Shown: positions 1-7,743, numbered from the stretch's first letter. The stretch is 64,000 nt of DNA from Gracilimonas sp040904925 (GCA_040904925.1 JBBDSP010000024.1:24603-88602), one strand, 5' to 3'. Numbers and translations are program-made. The notes: generated by a model from the letters alone, not told the origin.

Positions 1-2853
1 TTCTTCAGGATCAGTATTATCTTCAGCCTGTACAGTGTCAACCTCAGCCTCTGTAATCAATTCCGGGTCGATGTTTGTCAAAGTATCTTGAGGGACCGTT
101 TCCGTAATTTGTGTCTGATCAAGAGAGTCTGCAGCGGCTTCATCAGCTAATTCCTGTGTGGAAGGAACTTCAGTTGTAGTGGTGTCAGGGGTTGTTTCTG
201 TTTCAGTAATTGGCGTGAGTTGCTGGGGAGCAGGATCTGTTGGCACAAGTGAAAAAGTTAATCCTTCCACAAAATCACCATCAGGAAGAGTTTCAACTTC
301 AAATTCAATTTTCTCCGGAACGGATCTAACACCTAACTGTCTCATGTTCCCTTCATCAACAGTAAGCGTGTAATTACCCGGGGGCACTTCATAATCATAA
401 AAACTGCCGTCAGAAAATGTTCTTAATTCTTTATTGAATTCACCGTCAGCTTGTTCGAGCATTATCTTGAGCCCCCCAATCCCTGATCTGTTGCCATTCG
501 TAAATTCTCGTTCTGCAACCCCTTCAATAACTCCGGACATGTAGAACGGAATCTCAACTTTTTTGAATCGGTTCGGGTCGGTGATCAACCCAAAGTTTCC
601 AAACTCAGGAACCAGCATAGGGTTTCGAATGGCAGATTTATTCATCTCTATGTTATAATGAAAATAGGGCTGCATCTGTGTAAAGTAGAGTACACCATTT
701 TTCTGAATGCTTTGGGCGCCTGAACGCTGAACCCGAATGGCATTTTCTGTGATTGGGTCATCCCCCTCGTTATATACGCCATCCGCATTATTATCTACAA
801 AAAGTTGAATTGCTGCTCCCGAACGTCCAACCTGATCTCTGCTTGTGAATAGGAAATTATTGTAGTTCGAATCGTACCCCATAGAACCCCGCAGGTTTTG
901 AGTGAAGTTATTTCCCCCTCTTATATTAGTAAATGTTGAACTGGTCCGAATCTTATTCAGGTCTACAACCAAACTAAATCGAAGTGAATTAAAGTTGCGG
1001 GCAAAATTCCTGCCGTAAGAAAGTTGAAAGCGGCCTTGCTGGAATACATTCTGTGAGATTAAAAAATTAGCAGACTCAAATTCACTTAATACAGGACTAT
1101 ACCGCATTTGAGCACGCAGGAATACACCCCGCAAATAAGAAGGCAGGTTTCTGTTTCTTGAAATATTATACGTTGCTGAAGATTCCACAAAGGCAGTAGT
1201 GGAAGGATTGAACAAGTGAATATCACCGGTATACCGATCACTGTAACCAACCCTTAGATTCATTCTTCCAATTCTGGAATTAGCATCTAACCGAAAGGTT
1301 GTAGAATTAGCCGTTGAACGGATCCTTGAAAAAGTGGAGGCACGCAGATTAAAAGGAAATCCCCAAAAGTTGAAAGGATAAAATACACTGGCTACCAATC
1401 GTTTATCGTCGTTGGAAGGATTATATATACCAAAACCACCGGTATAATCGGTATAGTCAAAGTTGATACTTGCAGAGTTTGGATAGATGACATTGAGAAG
1501 GCCTCTATAGTAGGCGTCAGTAGCAGCTTCGAGTGTCAGAATATAATTTGATGCAATCCTTGAAGACAGACTGGAGGTAAAGGTGGGCAGTGACTCATGG
1601 TAGCCCTGATAGTATTCCACACCGGCTTTTGCCGTGAGCCATTCTGTTATACCATAGGCACCGTTACCCTGGGCAGTCAGATCCTGGGAAGTTTCACCAA
1701 ATACGGGATTATCCAAACGCCCTGCATTAACCGTATAATTAAAAACACCTTGGGGCTGAAAGGTAAAAGGAACCTGAATACGTTCTGAGCGCTCAATGAT
1801 CTGCCCGGTTGGCCCATATATTTTTAGATCAAGCTGAGAGGTGCCATAGGTAACAGGGGTGAGGAAACGGTAGTCACCTAATTCATCTGCTTGCTGGAAA
1901 TCAATGAGCGCATTGTTCATGTACAGTTCCACTTCTGACTGAGGAATGGTGGAGCCCTGAACTTCAAATTCATCAAATAATCTTCTGGGCTCTATAGGCT
2001 CATTGGTGAGTCGAATTCCTGTGTAAGCGTTTCTTGCAAATCCATCCGTAGTAGTTTGGCCAATGGTGATCTTACTGAGCCAGGGCTGATCTCGGTACAT
2101 GTATCGCCAACGCAAGTTGTTGGTAGCGAAATTGCTGAAGTTATTGGAATAACTTCCGAATACAGTCCCCTGAAGATCCCCTCCATATAACTGAATTCCC
2201 AGATTTGTATTAGCATTATAGACGCTTTGGCCGGGGCTGAAACTGGAGGAAAGGTTATAATCAACAAATCCACCATCAAAGAAGGGACGTTCACGATCAT
2301 ATCTCACCTCATATTTTTCTTGCTGAAATCTGTTGCGGTCAGCCACTTGTCTTCTTTGTCGGCGAATGGCCTGTTCTATGGCGGGGAGTTCACGGTCGGT
2401 TTCCAGGTTTAGCGTGAGGTTATTGAAGTCGATGGTGAAATCAAGTCCGAAGGTTTCATAAAAAACTTCAGCGCGTATATAACTGTCTAATTCTTTTAAG
2501 AGATAATCATCGGTGCCAATCTGATAAGTTTCATTATCGAATCGGATCTGATTGGACTCAAAATTGATACGATAAGGAATTTGTTCAATTCCGAATCGAC
2601 CATCTATGATCAAACCACGTACGCTATGATCTATATTAAAAAGGGAGAAAAGCTCGGAAGCTGGTAGAAAGAACTCGTCGTTTTTGTAGTAGGATATGAT
2701 AACAGCATTGACCACACCACGATGTCGAAAATCGAGGTAAACCTCGAATTCATCTCCACTATCATTTTGTGCAAGAAGGGTAGGTTGAAAGCTCCCAAAG
2801 CATAAAACAAAAATGAATATGGTGGTTATTAATTGCTGCCAACGTTTGATCAC
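1..2853 (-). CDS. Usher-like outer membrane protein of a DUF4402 fibre system (3' end outside window)
   Basis: The frame is open from a GTG at 2853 to the left edge (at least 951 residues) and continues outside. The start lies two bases after the chaperone stop and gives a basic N-terminus, a hydrophobic core and an AQ cleavage site, so a signal peptide is likely. The mature N-terminus has a domain resembling usher periplasmic domains (EVYLDFRHRG, then YYKNDEFFLPASELFSL). It is followed by several hundred residues of alternating beta strands rich in Tyr, Asn, Arg and Phe, as in a beta barrel (for example NLRWRYMYRDQPWLSKITIG). Near residue 740 there is a calcium-type loop (DNNADGVYNEGDDP). 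A carboxypeptidase-regulatory-like Ig fold and a Thr/Glu/Asp-rich tail come last. Together with the chaperone and DUF4402 subunits this fits an outer membrane usher that secretes and assembles fibres. Family membership is inferred from pattern and context; classical PapC similarity is weak. Confidence 0.72.
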   Translation of the reverse strand, partial: MIKRWQQLITTIFIFVLCFGSFQPTLLAQNDSGDEFEVYLDFRHRGVVNAVIISYYKNDEFFLPASELFSLFNIDHSVRGLIIDGRFGIEQIPYRINFESNQIRFDNETYQIGTDDYLLKELDSYIRAEVFYETFGLDFTIDFNNLTLNLETDRELPAIEQAIRRQRRQVADRNRFQQEKYEVRYDRERPFFDGGFVDYNLSSSFSPGQSVYNANTNLGIQLYGGDLQGTVFGSYSNNFSNFATNNLRWRYMYRDQPWLSKITIGQTTTDGFARNAYTGIRLTNEPIEPRRLFDEFEVQGSTIPQSEVELYMNNALIDFQQADELGDYRFLTPVTYGTSQLDLKIYGPTGQIIERSERIQVPFTFQPQGVFNYTVNAGRLDNPVFGETSQDLTAQGNGAYGITEWLTAKAGVEYYQGYHESLPTFTSSLSSRIASNYILTLEAATDAYYRGLLNVIYPNSASINFDYTDYTGGFGIYNPSNDDKRLVASVFYPFNFWGFPFNLRASTFSRIRSTANSTTFRLDANSRIGRMNLRVGYSDRYTGDIHLFNPSTTAFVESSATYNISRNRNLPSYLRGVFLRAQMRYSPVLSEFESANFLISQNVFQQGRFQLSYGRNFARNFNSLRFSLVVDLNKIRTSSTFTNIRGGNNFTQNLRGSMGYDSNYNNFLFTSRDQVGRSGAAIQLFVDNNADGVYNEGDDPITENAIRVQRSGAQSIQKNGVLYFTQMQPYFHYNIEMNKSAIRNPMLVPEFGNFGLITDPNRFKKVEIPFYMSGVIEGVAEREFTNGNRSGIGGLKIMLEQADGEFNKELRTFSDGSFYDYEVPPGNYTLTVDEGNMRQLGVRSVPEKIEFEVETLPDGDFVEGLTFSLVPTDPAPQQLTPITETETTPDTTTTEVPSTQELADEAAADSLDQTQITETVPQDTLTNIDPELITEAEVDTVQAEDNTDPEE

Positions 2854-2855
2854 CT

Positions 2856-3692
2856 TTAGGGAATGGTTACAGTGGTTGTCGCTGTGATGGGTTCCATTTG
2901 TACTAAATCACTGGAGGAAACATCACTTCTTCTGGTTTCAAACTGTATACGAACGGTGTAAGTTCCGGGATCAACCTCTGAGATATCTAAAATTTCTCTT
3001 TGGGTTCCATCAAAATATAATGTGGTAGAGCGGAAACCGCGGGTGACAATCTCTCCATTTTCATTAACCAAAGAAGTTGTGATAGAACCTAAAAAAGGAG
3101 AATTGCCGGTTCGTTGATAATCTGTAAGAACAGTTAAGGAAGTTCCATTTTCTTCTGAAACTGAAGTTCTGATCTCATCTATTTCAATTCCGGTGGAAAC
3201 ATCACCGTTTTTAAAAAAAAGTCCGGTGATCTGTTCAATATTGATGCCAACTCTTGCGGTAACATTTTCGTCTGAGCCAATTTCCACCGGAGCACTTTCA
3301 GGGGTGGATATGGTCTTTATCCGTGACCAGTAAGTGCCATTTCCTAAATCATTTTGCGCGCTTACCCTTAACCTAACAACCTGTCTTTGCCCCGGTTGCA
3401 GAATAAAGTTCTGGGGAAAGGCCCTTACACCCTCCGCTATGGAATGGACTGCTTTCAGCTCCTCATCATCACTGATATTATTTCTCTCTCCGTTTTCATC
3501 CGTTACAGAATAACCGAAAAAGAATTCGATGGATATTTCCTGAGGAGTACTTGATCCGTTAATAACCATGTAGGTGCCAAAACTTGTCTGGTTATCCAAA
3601 AACAAATTGGTAGGGGCAATAGTAACCTGGGCTTGCACTGAACAAGTAAGCAGACTTACTAAAAGAAATAAGGTGGTAATAAGTCGTTTCAT
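2856..3692 (-). CDS. Periplasmic pilus-assembly chaperone (PapD/FimC-like)
   Basis: This is a 278-residue protein with a clear signal peptide (MKRLITTLFLLVSLLTCSVQAQ). The mature part shows the two-Ig-domain chaperone pattern. It begins VTIAPTNLFLDNQ, like the first strand of PapD-type chaperones. Around residue 95-110 is the signature FPQNFILQPGQRQVVRLRV, which in this family precedes the strand that completes subunits. Domain two runs from about residue 165 to the end. In known systems such proteins cap and deliver fibre subunits to the usher. The usher-like gene follows two bases later and must be co-transcribed. The gene lies downstream of a terminator after the major subunit, so it is probably made at a lower level than the subunit. 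Function is by family and context. Confidence 0.8.
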   Translation of the reverse strand: MKRLITTLFLLVSLLTCSVQAQVTIAPTNLFLDNQTSFGTYMVINGSSTPQEISIEFFFGYSVTDENGERNNISDDEELKAVHSIAEGVRAFPQNFILQPGQRQVVRLRVSAQNDLGNGTYWSRIKTISTPESAPVEIGSDENVTARVGINIEQITGLFFKNGDVSTGIEIDEIRTSVSEENGTSLTVLTDYQRTGNSPFLGSITTSLVNENGEIVTRGFRSTTLYFDGTQREILDISEVDPGTYTVRIQFETRRSDVSSSDLVQMEPITATTTVTIP

Positions 3693-3788
3693 ATTTACTA
3701 GATATTAAATCATAAAGTTGCTAAAACTTAACTAAAAAGTTTCAAAGTGTTATGATTTATTATTTACAAATTCATTTAGCAATTGGAT

Positions 3789-3820
3789 AAAAAAAAGCCA
3801 TGAAGTGATCGCTTCATGGC
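3789..3820 (-). terminator. Intrinsic terminator after the major DUF4402 subunit
   Basis: A 9-bp perfect stem (GCCATGAAG at 3797-3805 with CTTCATGGC at 3812-3820, loop TGATCG) is followed on the minus strand by eight T residues (3796-3789). It sits 25 bases after the subunit stop and before the chaperone gene. Read-through would supply chaperone and usher in smaller amounts than subunit. Confidence 0.85.
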
Positions 3821-3844
3821 TGACTTTAAGTATTAAACTAAATA

Positions 3845-4360
3845 TCAATTATAATTGACAGTTAAAGTCACATCACCGGTGTAGCTTCCGCTATATGAAC
3901 CAGCACCACTTGCATCAGCCGTTCCCCCAACATAAACATAATACGTACTGGCTGTAGTTGATGTAATTGATGTACTACCATCATTATCAGTCAATGTCCA
4001 AGTGTTCCCATCGGCTTCAGTACCACTTTCAGATGTTGCATATCCTGCAGTTAATGTAAGAGGAAGATCGTCACCACCACCAGTTAATACAAGCGGCCCA
4101 TCTAAAGTGAGATCAATTCCAACTCCGGTTGATACACCAGTAATATCAAATTTACCTAAAGTTGAGTTATTAGCGTCAGCTAAAGTAATCTGTTCAGAAT
4201 TACCGTCAATTATACTTCCGAAATTTAAGTCTTGGTCAGCTGTAACTGTAAGAGCAGTAACAACATCAGCATTAGCGTTGATAGTAGCTTGTGCAAGAGC
4301 CCCAGCTGAAAAGAAAGCCACTAAAGCAAAAGCGGATAAAAGGGTTTTGAGAGTTTTCAT
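3845..4360 (-). CDS. DUF4402-type secreted fibre subunit, probably the major one
   Basis: A 171-residue protein with a signal peptide ending GALAQ. The mature chain starts ATINANADVVTALTVTADQD and carries the typical DUF4402 elements: a first strand LNFGSI, an ITGVSTGVGIDLTL strand, and a C-terminal GSYSGSYTGDVTLTVNYN. It is very rich in Thr, Ser, Gly and Asp and has no cysteine, as expected of a polymer subunit. A terminator follows directly and a plausible promoter lies upstream, so it can form its own strongly expressed transcript. Three paralogues lie at 6567-8237. The role as the main fibre subunit is inferred from its position beside the chaperone and usher; the Ig-like fold of the family suggests assembly by strand exchange. 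Confidence 0.75.
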   Translation of the reverse strand: MKTLKTLLSAFALVAFFSAGALAQATINANADVVTALTVTADQDLNFGSIIDGNSEQITLADANNSTLGKFDITGVSTGVGIDLTLDGPLVLTGGGDDLPLTLTAGYATSESGTEADGNTWTLTDNDGSTSITSTTASTYYVYVGGTADASGAGSYSGSYTGDVTLTVNYN

Positions 4361-4400
4361 AATCGTGAGATTGAGTTTTATGTTTGTTTAATTTCTGAGA

Positions 4401-4431
4401 GAAAATTATTAAAGATTAGTTGGCTGTCCAA
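4401..4431 (-). promoter_or_regulatory. Candidate promoter of the major DUF4402 subunit
   Basis: On the minus strand a TTG (complement of 4429-4431) is followed after 20 bases by TAATTTTC (complement of 4401-4408), one mismatch from the Bacteroidota -7 consensus TAnnTTTG. The leader to the ATG at 4360 would be about 35 bases. The match is by eye only. Confidence 0.35.
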
Positions 4432-4568
4432 TTAGATACTCTTAATTAAAACGTCCTAATCTTGTACTGAAATCTTGTTTATTAGATAGTAGATGATAAT
4501 TTCTTACTCAAAAGATACTTAACACCAGGGTGAGTTAAATTTAGAGTTCTTTAATGTTATAACCACCA

Positions 4569-4596
4569 TGTGCCTCGAAAAGGCCCACATTTGCGA
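4569..4596. repeat. Left end of repeat element copy A (separated from the rest by IS110)
   Basis: TGTGCCTCG at 4569-4577 and GGCCCACATTTGCGA at 4582-4596 repeat the boundary sequences found at 6041-6055, 6389-6406 and 6547-6561. The repeat core that should follow is found only at 5930, on the other side of the transposase, which suggests that IS110 inserted into copy A. Confidence 0.55.
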
Positions 4597-4619
4597 ATAC
4601 TATGACTAAATCAAGAGTA

Positions 4620-5651
4620 TTAGGCTGATTTTTTGTATTTCTCGATCATGTTTTGAATGTGCTTTGGATCATATTCGGTTTGGTTGTTCCACATGGCACA
4701 GTACAGGCGAATCAGTTTATTGATGATGTTGTTAATGGCGACCAGTTCATGTTTGCCCTCGGCAAGTTTCTGCTCGTAGTAGTCGTGGTAGTGCGGGTAG
4801 TGGTGGGCCACACTGCGGGCGGCCTGATGCATCAAGCGCCGCATCTCAGAGTTTCCGTACCCGGTGGATCTGTCCGGGCTTTTCACCGAACTTCCGGAGC
4901 TTCGCCCATGTGGAGCAAACCCAAATCGGGAGGAGATTTTTCGCGCATTCAGTTGGTCTTTCCCTGCAAACAGAGTTAGCCAAAACCGTACGGTTACCGG
5001 GCCGATTCCGGGAGCTGTTTTCATGGTTTGATAGCGCTGAGAGAGCACCGGATCTTGGCGAATCAACTCGTCCATGGTCTGCTCCAGCTGATCGATATGC
5101 TGGCTGAGGAGGTCAATCTGTTGGTTCCACATGTCGGTTAACTGGCTCATGTCGGTATCATGGGTATCGGCTTCGGTGAGTTTACTTTTGAGGGCTGACC
5201 GCCGGTCTACCATTTTCCGGCGTTCGGCTTGAAGCCGCTTTATTTGACCTACAACGGGTTTTGGGGCTTCAGTCAGCGGTAACCGGTCACTGAAGCGATC
5301 ATCGTATTCGGCCAGCAGGGCGGCATCAAATGCATCGGTTTTACGATGATGCTCCCAGCTGACTTTTTTCAGGGCCGTGGTGGCTACCACCGCATGTGAC
5401 CAGCCCGTCTCGGTGCTCCACCGCAATAGCTGTTCCCCGTAGCGGCCGGTATGTTCACTGATAAGTATCGTCTGTGATTGGGTTGCTTCCTGGCTTTCCA
5501 GCCACTGCCCAAGTTGCCGGAAGCCTTCCCAAGTGTTGCAAACCTGGCATTCACTCCCGTCGTCGTTTTGGCGGTCAAACAAATAGATATCCAGGTATTT
5601 TTTTGAAATGTCGATACCAACTGTAAAGCGCCATTTAATTGTAATTTGCAT
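4620..5651 (-). CDS. IS110-family transposase (DEDD)
   Basis: An intact 343-residue protein. The N-terminal RuvC-like DEDD domain shows VGIDISKKYLDIY, SEHTGRYG and HRKTDAFDAALLA, giving the four acidic residues. A central coiled-coil segment covers about 120-190. The C-terminal Tnp20 domain has PGIGPVTVRFWLTLF and KISSRFGFAPHGRSSGS, with the conserved serine region used in DNA cleavage, then GNSEMRRLMHQAARS. Length is normal for the family. The gene is higher in GC than the fimbrial genes around it, in line with recent arrival. Members work with a bridge RNA encoded in the non-coding end of the element; the candidate region is 5652-5864. No frameshift or missing motif was seen, so the element may be active. 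Confidence 0.93.
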   Translation of the reverse strand: MQITIKWRFTVGIDISKKYLDIYLFDRQNDDGSECQVCNTWEGFRQLGQWLESQEATQSQTILISEHTGRYGEQLLRWSTETGWSHAVVATTALKKVSWEHHRKTDAFDAALLAEYDDRFSDRLPLTEAPKPVVGQIKRLQAERRKMVDRRSALKSKLTEADTHDTDMSQLTDMWNQQIDLLSQHIDQLEQTMDELIRQDPVLSQRYQTMKTAPGIGPVTVRFWLTLFAGKDQLNARKISSRFGFAPHGRSSGSSVKSPDRSTGYGNSEMRRLMHQAARSVAHHYPHYHDYYEQKLAEGKHELVAINNIINKLIRLYCAMWNNQTEYDPKHIQNMIEKYKKSA

Positions 5652-5864
5652 AACAATTCCTCTATTTTGTGATTGGTTGATAAGCTGCCGAGTAGATATC
5701 GTCCCGCCTCTTTTAAAAAGGTGAACTTTCCATACTATATGGGCTTAGATAACTACCTGCCATGACAGGCCTTGATTCGCAAAAGGGGTTTTACCCGGAG
5801 GAGCGCATGAGATTGCCTGTCATGGGTCGGTAGCTTTATTTTGTTAGTATCTAACCAACAAAAT
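5652..5864 (-). ncRNA. Candidate bridge RNA / structured left end of IS110
   Basis: The stretch upstream of the transposase has no gene but strong secondary structure. Arms 5753-5770 and 5815-5833 pair as CTACC-bulge-CCATGACAGGC, enclosing a 44-base multi-branched interior with a GGGG-TTTTA-CCC hairpin. A second stem ATTTTGTT (5838-5845) pairs with AACAAAAT (5857-5864). In the IS621 branch of IS110 this upstream end encodes the bridge RNA whose loops recognise target and donor DNA. Strand, borders and loops are not proven; structures are symmetrical and could be read from either strand. Confidence 0.4.
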
Positions 5865-5929
5865 ATTTCACTGGAAGTCTAAAAGAGGAGCCCGGTTGCT
5901 GAAGGGAGGCCTGGGAAGTTTACCGACGC

Positions 5930-6055
5930 GGCAATCTCGCATACATGGCTTGGGATTGAACAACGCTCCGTAATGAACTGGCAATTTGCAGTCTCGAGAT
6001 TGCTTCGGCTGGAGAATTATGAACTCGAATTTTAACTTAGTGTGCCTCGCAAAGG
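5930..6055. repeat. Repeat element copy A, core and right end
   Basis: The core 5930-6014 matches 6436-6520 at roughly four of every five positions, including GAACAACGCTCCG and GCAGTCTCGAGATT. It ends with TGTGCCTCGCAAAGG at 6041-6055, identical to 6547-6561. Phrases such as CGAGATT.CTTCGGCTGG recall the abundant interspersed repeats of Bacteroidota genomes. It lies 21 bases before the GIY-YIG gene. Confidence 0.75.
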
Positions 6056-6076
6056 TGACTTTTATTATATTTATGT

Positions 6077-6376
6077 ATGAATATCGACCAAAGATACCAT
6101 GTATACATTATGACTAACAAGAGACACACCGTGCTCTATACCGGGAAAAGCTCTGATTTAGTAAAAAGGGTATGGGCACATAAAAATAAAGCAGTAGAGG
6201 GATTTACTAAGAGATACAATGTAAATAAGCTTGTCTATCACGAAGAATATGCTACCGATGAAGAGGCTTTATATCGGGAAAAACAGATTAAGGCAGGTTC
6301 ACGCAAAAAGAAGATAGAGCTAATTGAGTCTGTAAATCCAGATTGGAAAGATTTATCAGAAGATTTTGAGTACTAG
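6077..6376 (+). CDS. Small GIY-YIG nuclease-domain protein
   Basis: A 99-residue single-domain protein of the UvrC/YhbQ-like GIY-YIG family. The core motif is present as VYIMTN and LYTG, followed by the helix DLVKRVWAHKN with the catalytic-type arginine and by the glutamate helix EEALYREKQIK. The C-terminus NPDWKDLSEDF is typical of the small stand-alone members that are common as multicopy genes in Bacteroidota. It is encoded against the direction of the fimbrial operon and is flanked by repeat copies A and B, which suggests a mobile unit of repeat plus nuclease. Whether the nuclease mobilises the repeats is unknown. Confidence 0.85.
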   Translation: MNIDQRYHVYIMTNKRHTVLYTGKSSDLVKRVWAHKNKAVEGFTKRYNVNKLVYHEEYATDEEALYREKQIKAGSRKKKIELIESVNPDWKDLSEDFEY

Positions 6377-6388
6377 AATCATTTTTTA

Positions 6389-6561
6389 GGCCCACATTTG
6401 CGAGGGATACAGCGACGAAAAGGAGCACATCCCGTGGCAATCTGGCTTTCATGGCCTGGGAATGAACAACGCTCCGCAATGAATGAGTAAATTGCAGTCT
6501 CGAGATTACTTCGGCTGGGGAGTTGATAGGTCGATGTTCTACATCCTGTGCCTCGCAAAGG
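6389..6561. repeat. Repeat element copy B (complete, with terminal inverted motifs)
   Basis: The unit runs from GGCCCACATTTGCGAGG (6389-6405) to TGTGCCTCGCAAAGG (6547-6561). The ends carry TTTGCGAGG and its inverse CCTCGCAAA. The core is 6436-6520. It ends six bases before the stop codon of the DUF4402 gene at 6567, so it is inserted at the very 3' end of that gene. A 63-codon open frame across it (6479-6288, minus) has no family resemblance and is a by-product. Confidence 0.75.
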
Positions 6562-6566
6562 GAGGC

Positions 6567-7088
6567 TTAATCATAATCCACGCTCAAAACAATATCAGCT
6601 GTATAGGTGCCATTGGGGATATTGCCCACTACAATAGCCCCGTACACGTAGATATACATTTGCTTCCAAATGTCATTTTGGTTTACCGGTCTGGTATTCT
6701 CATGAATTGAAATATACCCGTTGTTTTCAGTCAGAGGTGTTGAATTGGCGGGAGAGTTAGTTCCTGAATTATTATAGTTCATACTCAGTTCTAAAGGGAT
6801 CTCGGCCTCGATACCCGGCGCGTTATTCTCAAGGGATTCAGGAAACTGTAGACTCATATATAGATTTTGGGTATGAAAAGCTCTGATACTGAAGATTCCC
6901 ATATTTATATCTCCAAGCTGAACTTCGGTCCGGCCGGAATTGGTAACCTGGGTTCCGAAGTCAAGGTCTTGTTCTACAGTAGCGCTGAGTTCCGGTTCAA
7001 CCTTTAATTGTAAATTAATAAATTGAGCTTGAGCTGAAACTGTGAATGCGAAAATTAAAGATAGTATGGAAGCCGGGATCTTAATCAT
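6567..7088 (-). CDS. DUF4402-type secreted protein (minor subunit 3)
   Basis: A 173-residue protein with a signal peptide ending VSAQAQ. The mature region has the DUF4402 pattern: LKVEPELSATVEQDLDFGTQ at the first strand, GIFSIRAFHTQNLYMSLQFP, and the C-terminal NGTYTADIVLSVDYD. It overlaps the preceding gene by eight bases and is the last gene of a three-gene translationally coupled set. Its stop codon abuts mobile repeat copy B, so the gene is intact but whatever originally followed has been displaced. It may be a tip or adaptor subunit, since it differs from the major subunit in length and in loop composition. This role is inferred. Confidence 0.7.
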   Translation of the reverse strand: MIKIPASILSLIFAFTVSAQAQFINLQLKVEPELSATVEQDLDFGTQVTNSGRTEVQLGDINMGIFSIRAFHTQNLYMSLQFPESLENNAPGIEAEIPLELSMNYNNSGTNSPANSTPLTENNGYISIHENTRPVNQNDIWKQMYIYVYGAIVVGNIPNGTYTADIVLSVDYD

Positions 7089-7743
7089 AACTTACCGTAA
7101 CCGTAATATTACCTGAATAGCTGCCGGCATCTACATTGCCTACGTTCAGAGAACCATAAATGTATAGATAAGCAGTTTCATTATATAAAGCGGGATTGTA
7201 GCCTTCATAATCGGGAGTGGGGGGTGGGCCCGGCGGGAGATTTCCACGGGCAAGAATAGGAAATTGTGCACTGGCAGTATTTGAAGCTATCTGCATAAGC
7301 ACGGCCTGATTCGTATTATTGTTCCCCCTGTTAGCATAGGCAGCCTGTAGTGTGAATTGAATACAATTGGATCCATTGCATTCTATATCAGAATCTAATA
7401 TTAAAAAGTCATCGGCTATTACCTCAACGATCACATCCAGATATTTAACGCCTTCGATCATTAGCACTTTGGCTTCTGTCAATTCAATAGTTTTCAGTCC
7501 TTCATTTTGAATAACTAGACCAAAACTAAGGTCTTCAGCAGGATTTAACTCGGAAATAGTAACACCATATTTACTGCTGAAATCCCCAAAGTCAATTTCC
7601 TGTGCTTGTGTAATAAACGATAAGTTAAAAGAGAAGAGAAGGAAAAATAGAAAAGCAGGGGAGTAAACCAAAGTAATGGCAAGATCTGTAAAACTTCTTA
7701 CAGATCTGAGAAGATCAAAAATCTTGTCGAGCCATGTGATCAT
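7081..7743 (-). CDS. DUF4402-like secreted protein (minor subunit 2)
   Basis: A 220-residue protein whose start overlaps the upstream stop as ATGA, supporting translational coupling. The N-terminus is unusual: about 20 polar residues precede the hydrophobic stretch FLFFLLFSFNLSFITQAQ, so the signal peptide has a long n-region. The mature part has the DLSFGLVI strand, a Pro-rich loop (LPPGPPPTPDYEGY) and the C-terminal AGSYSGNITVTVSYD. The protein has one cysteine pair (IECNGSNCIQF), which the other subunits lack, so a disulphide is possible. It is probably a specialised subunit or adhesin. Hairpins lie in the DNA of the long n-region. Confidence 0.68.
   Translation of the reverse strand: MITWLDKIFDLLRSVRSFTDLAITLVYSPAFLFFLLFSFNLSFITQAQEIDFGDFSSKYGVTISELNPAEDLSFGLVIQNEGLKTIELTEAKVLMIEGVKYLDVIVEVIADDFLILDSDIECNGSNCIQFTLQAAYANRGNNNTNQAVLMQIASNTASAQFPILARGNLPPGPPPTPDYEGYNPALYNETAYLYIYGSLNVGNVDAGSYSGNITVTVSYD
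7682..7724. promoter_or_regulatory. Hairpins in the start region of minor subunit 2
   Basis: AGATCTGTAA (7682-7691) and TTACAGATCT (7698-7707) form a perfect 10-bp stem with a 6-base loop. AAGAT and ATCTT at 7711-7724 form a smaller one. Both fall within the first 22 codons of the gene at 7081-7743 and could slow ribosome entry or affect message stability. No T-tract follows, so this is not a clear terminator. Confidence 0.35.

Larger units (their letters stand above)
4597..5929 (-). mobile_element. IS110-family insertion sequence (outer limits)
   Basis: The transposase gene and its long structured upstream region lie between the left end and the core of repeat copy A, so the element must fall within these limits. 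IS110 elements lack terminal inverted repeats and make little or no target duplication, so exact ends cannot be read here. The left end (downstream of the transposase) is probably 4597-4619. The right end lies somewhere in 5865-5929. Insertion into a repetitive target agrees with the known habits of IS110/IS1111 elements. Confidence 0.7.

Noticed and set aside
6288..6479. 63-codon open frame on the minus strand (MRSVVHSQAMKARL...)
   Set aside because: It runs across repeat copy B and into the GIY-YIG gene in antisense; such frames are known by-products of this type of repeat.
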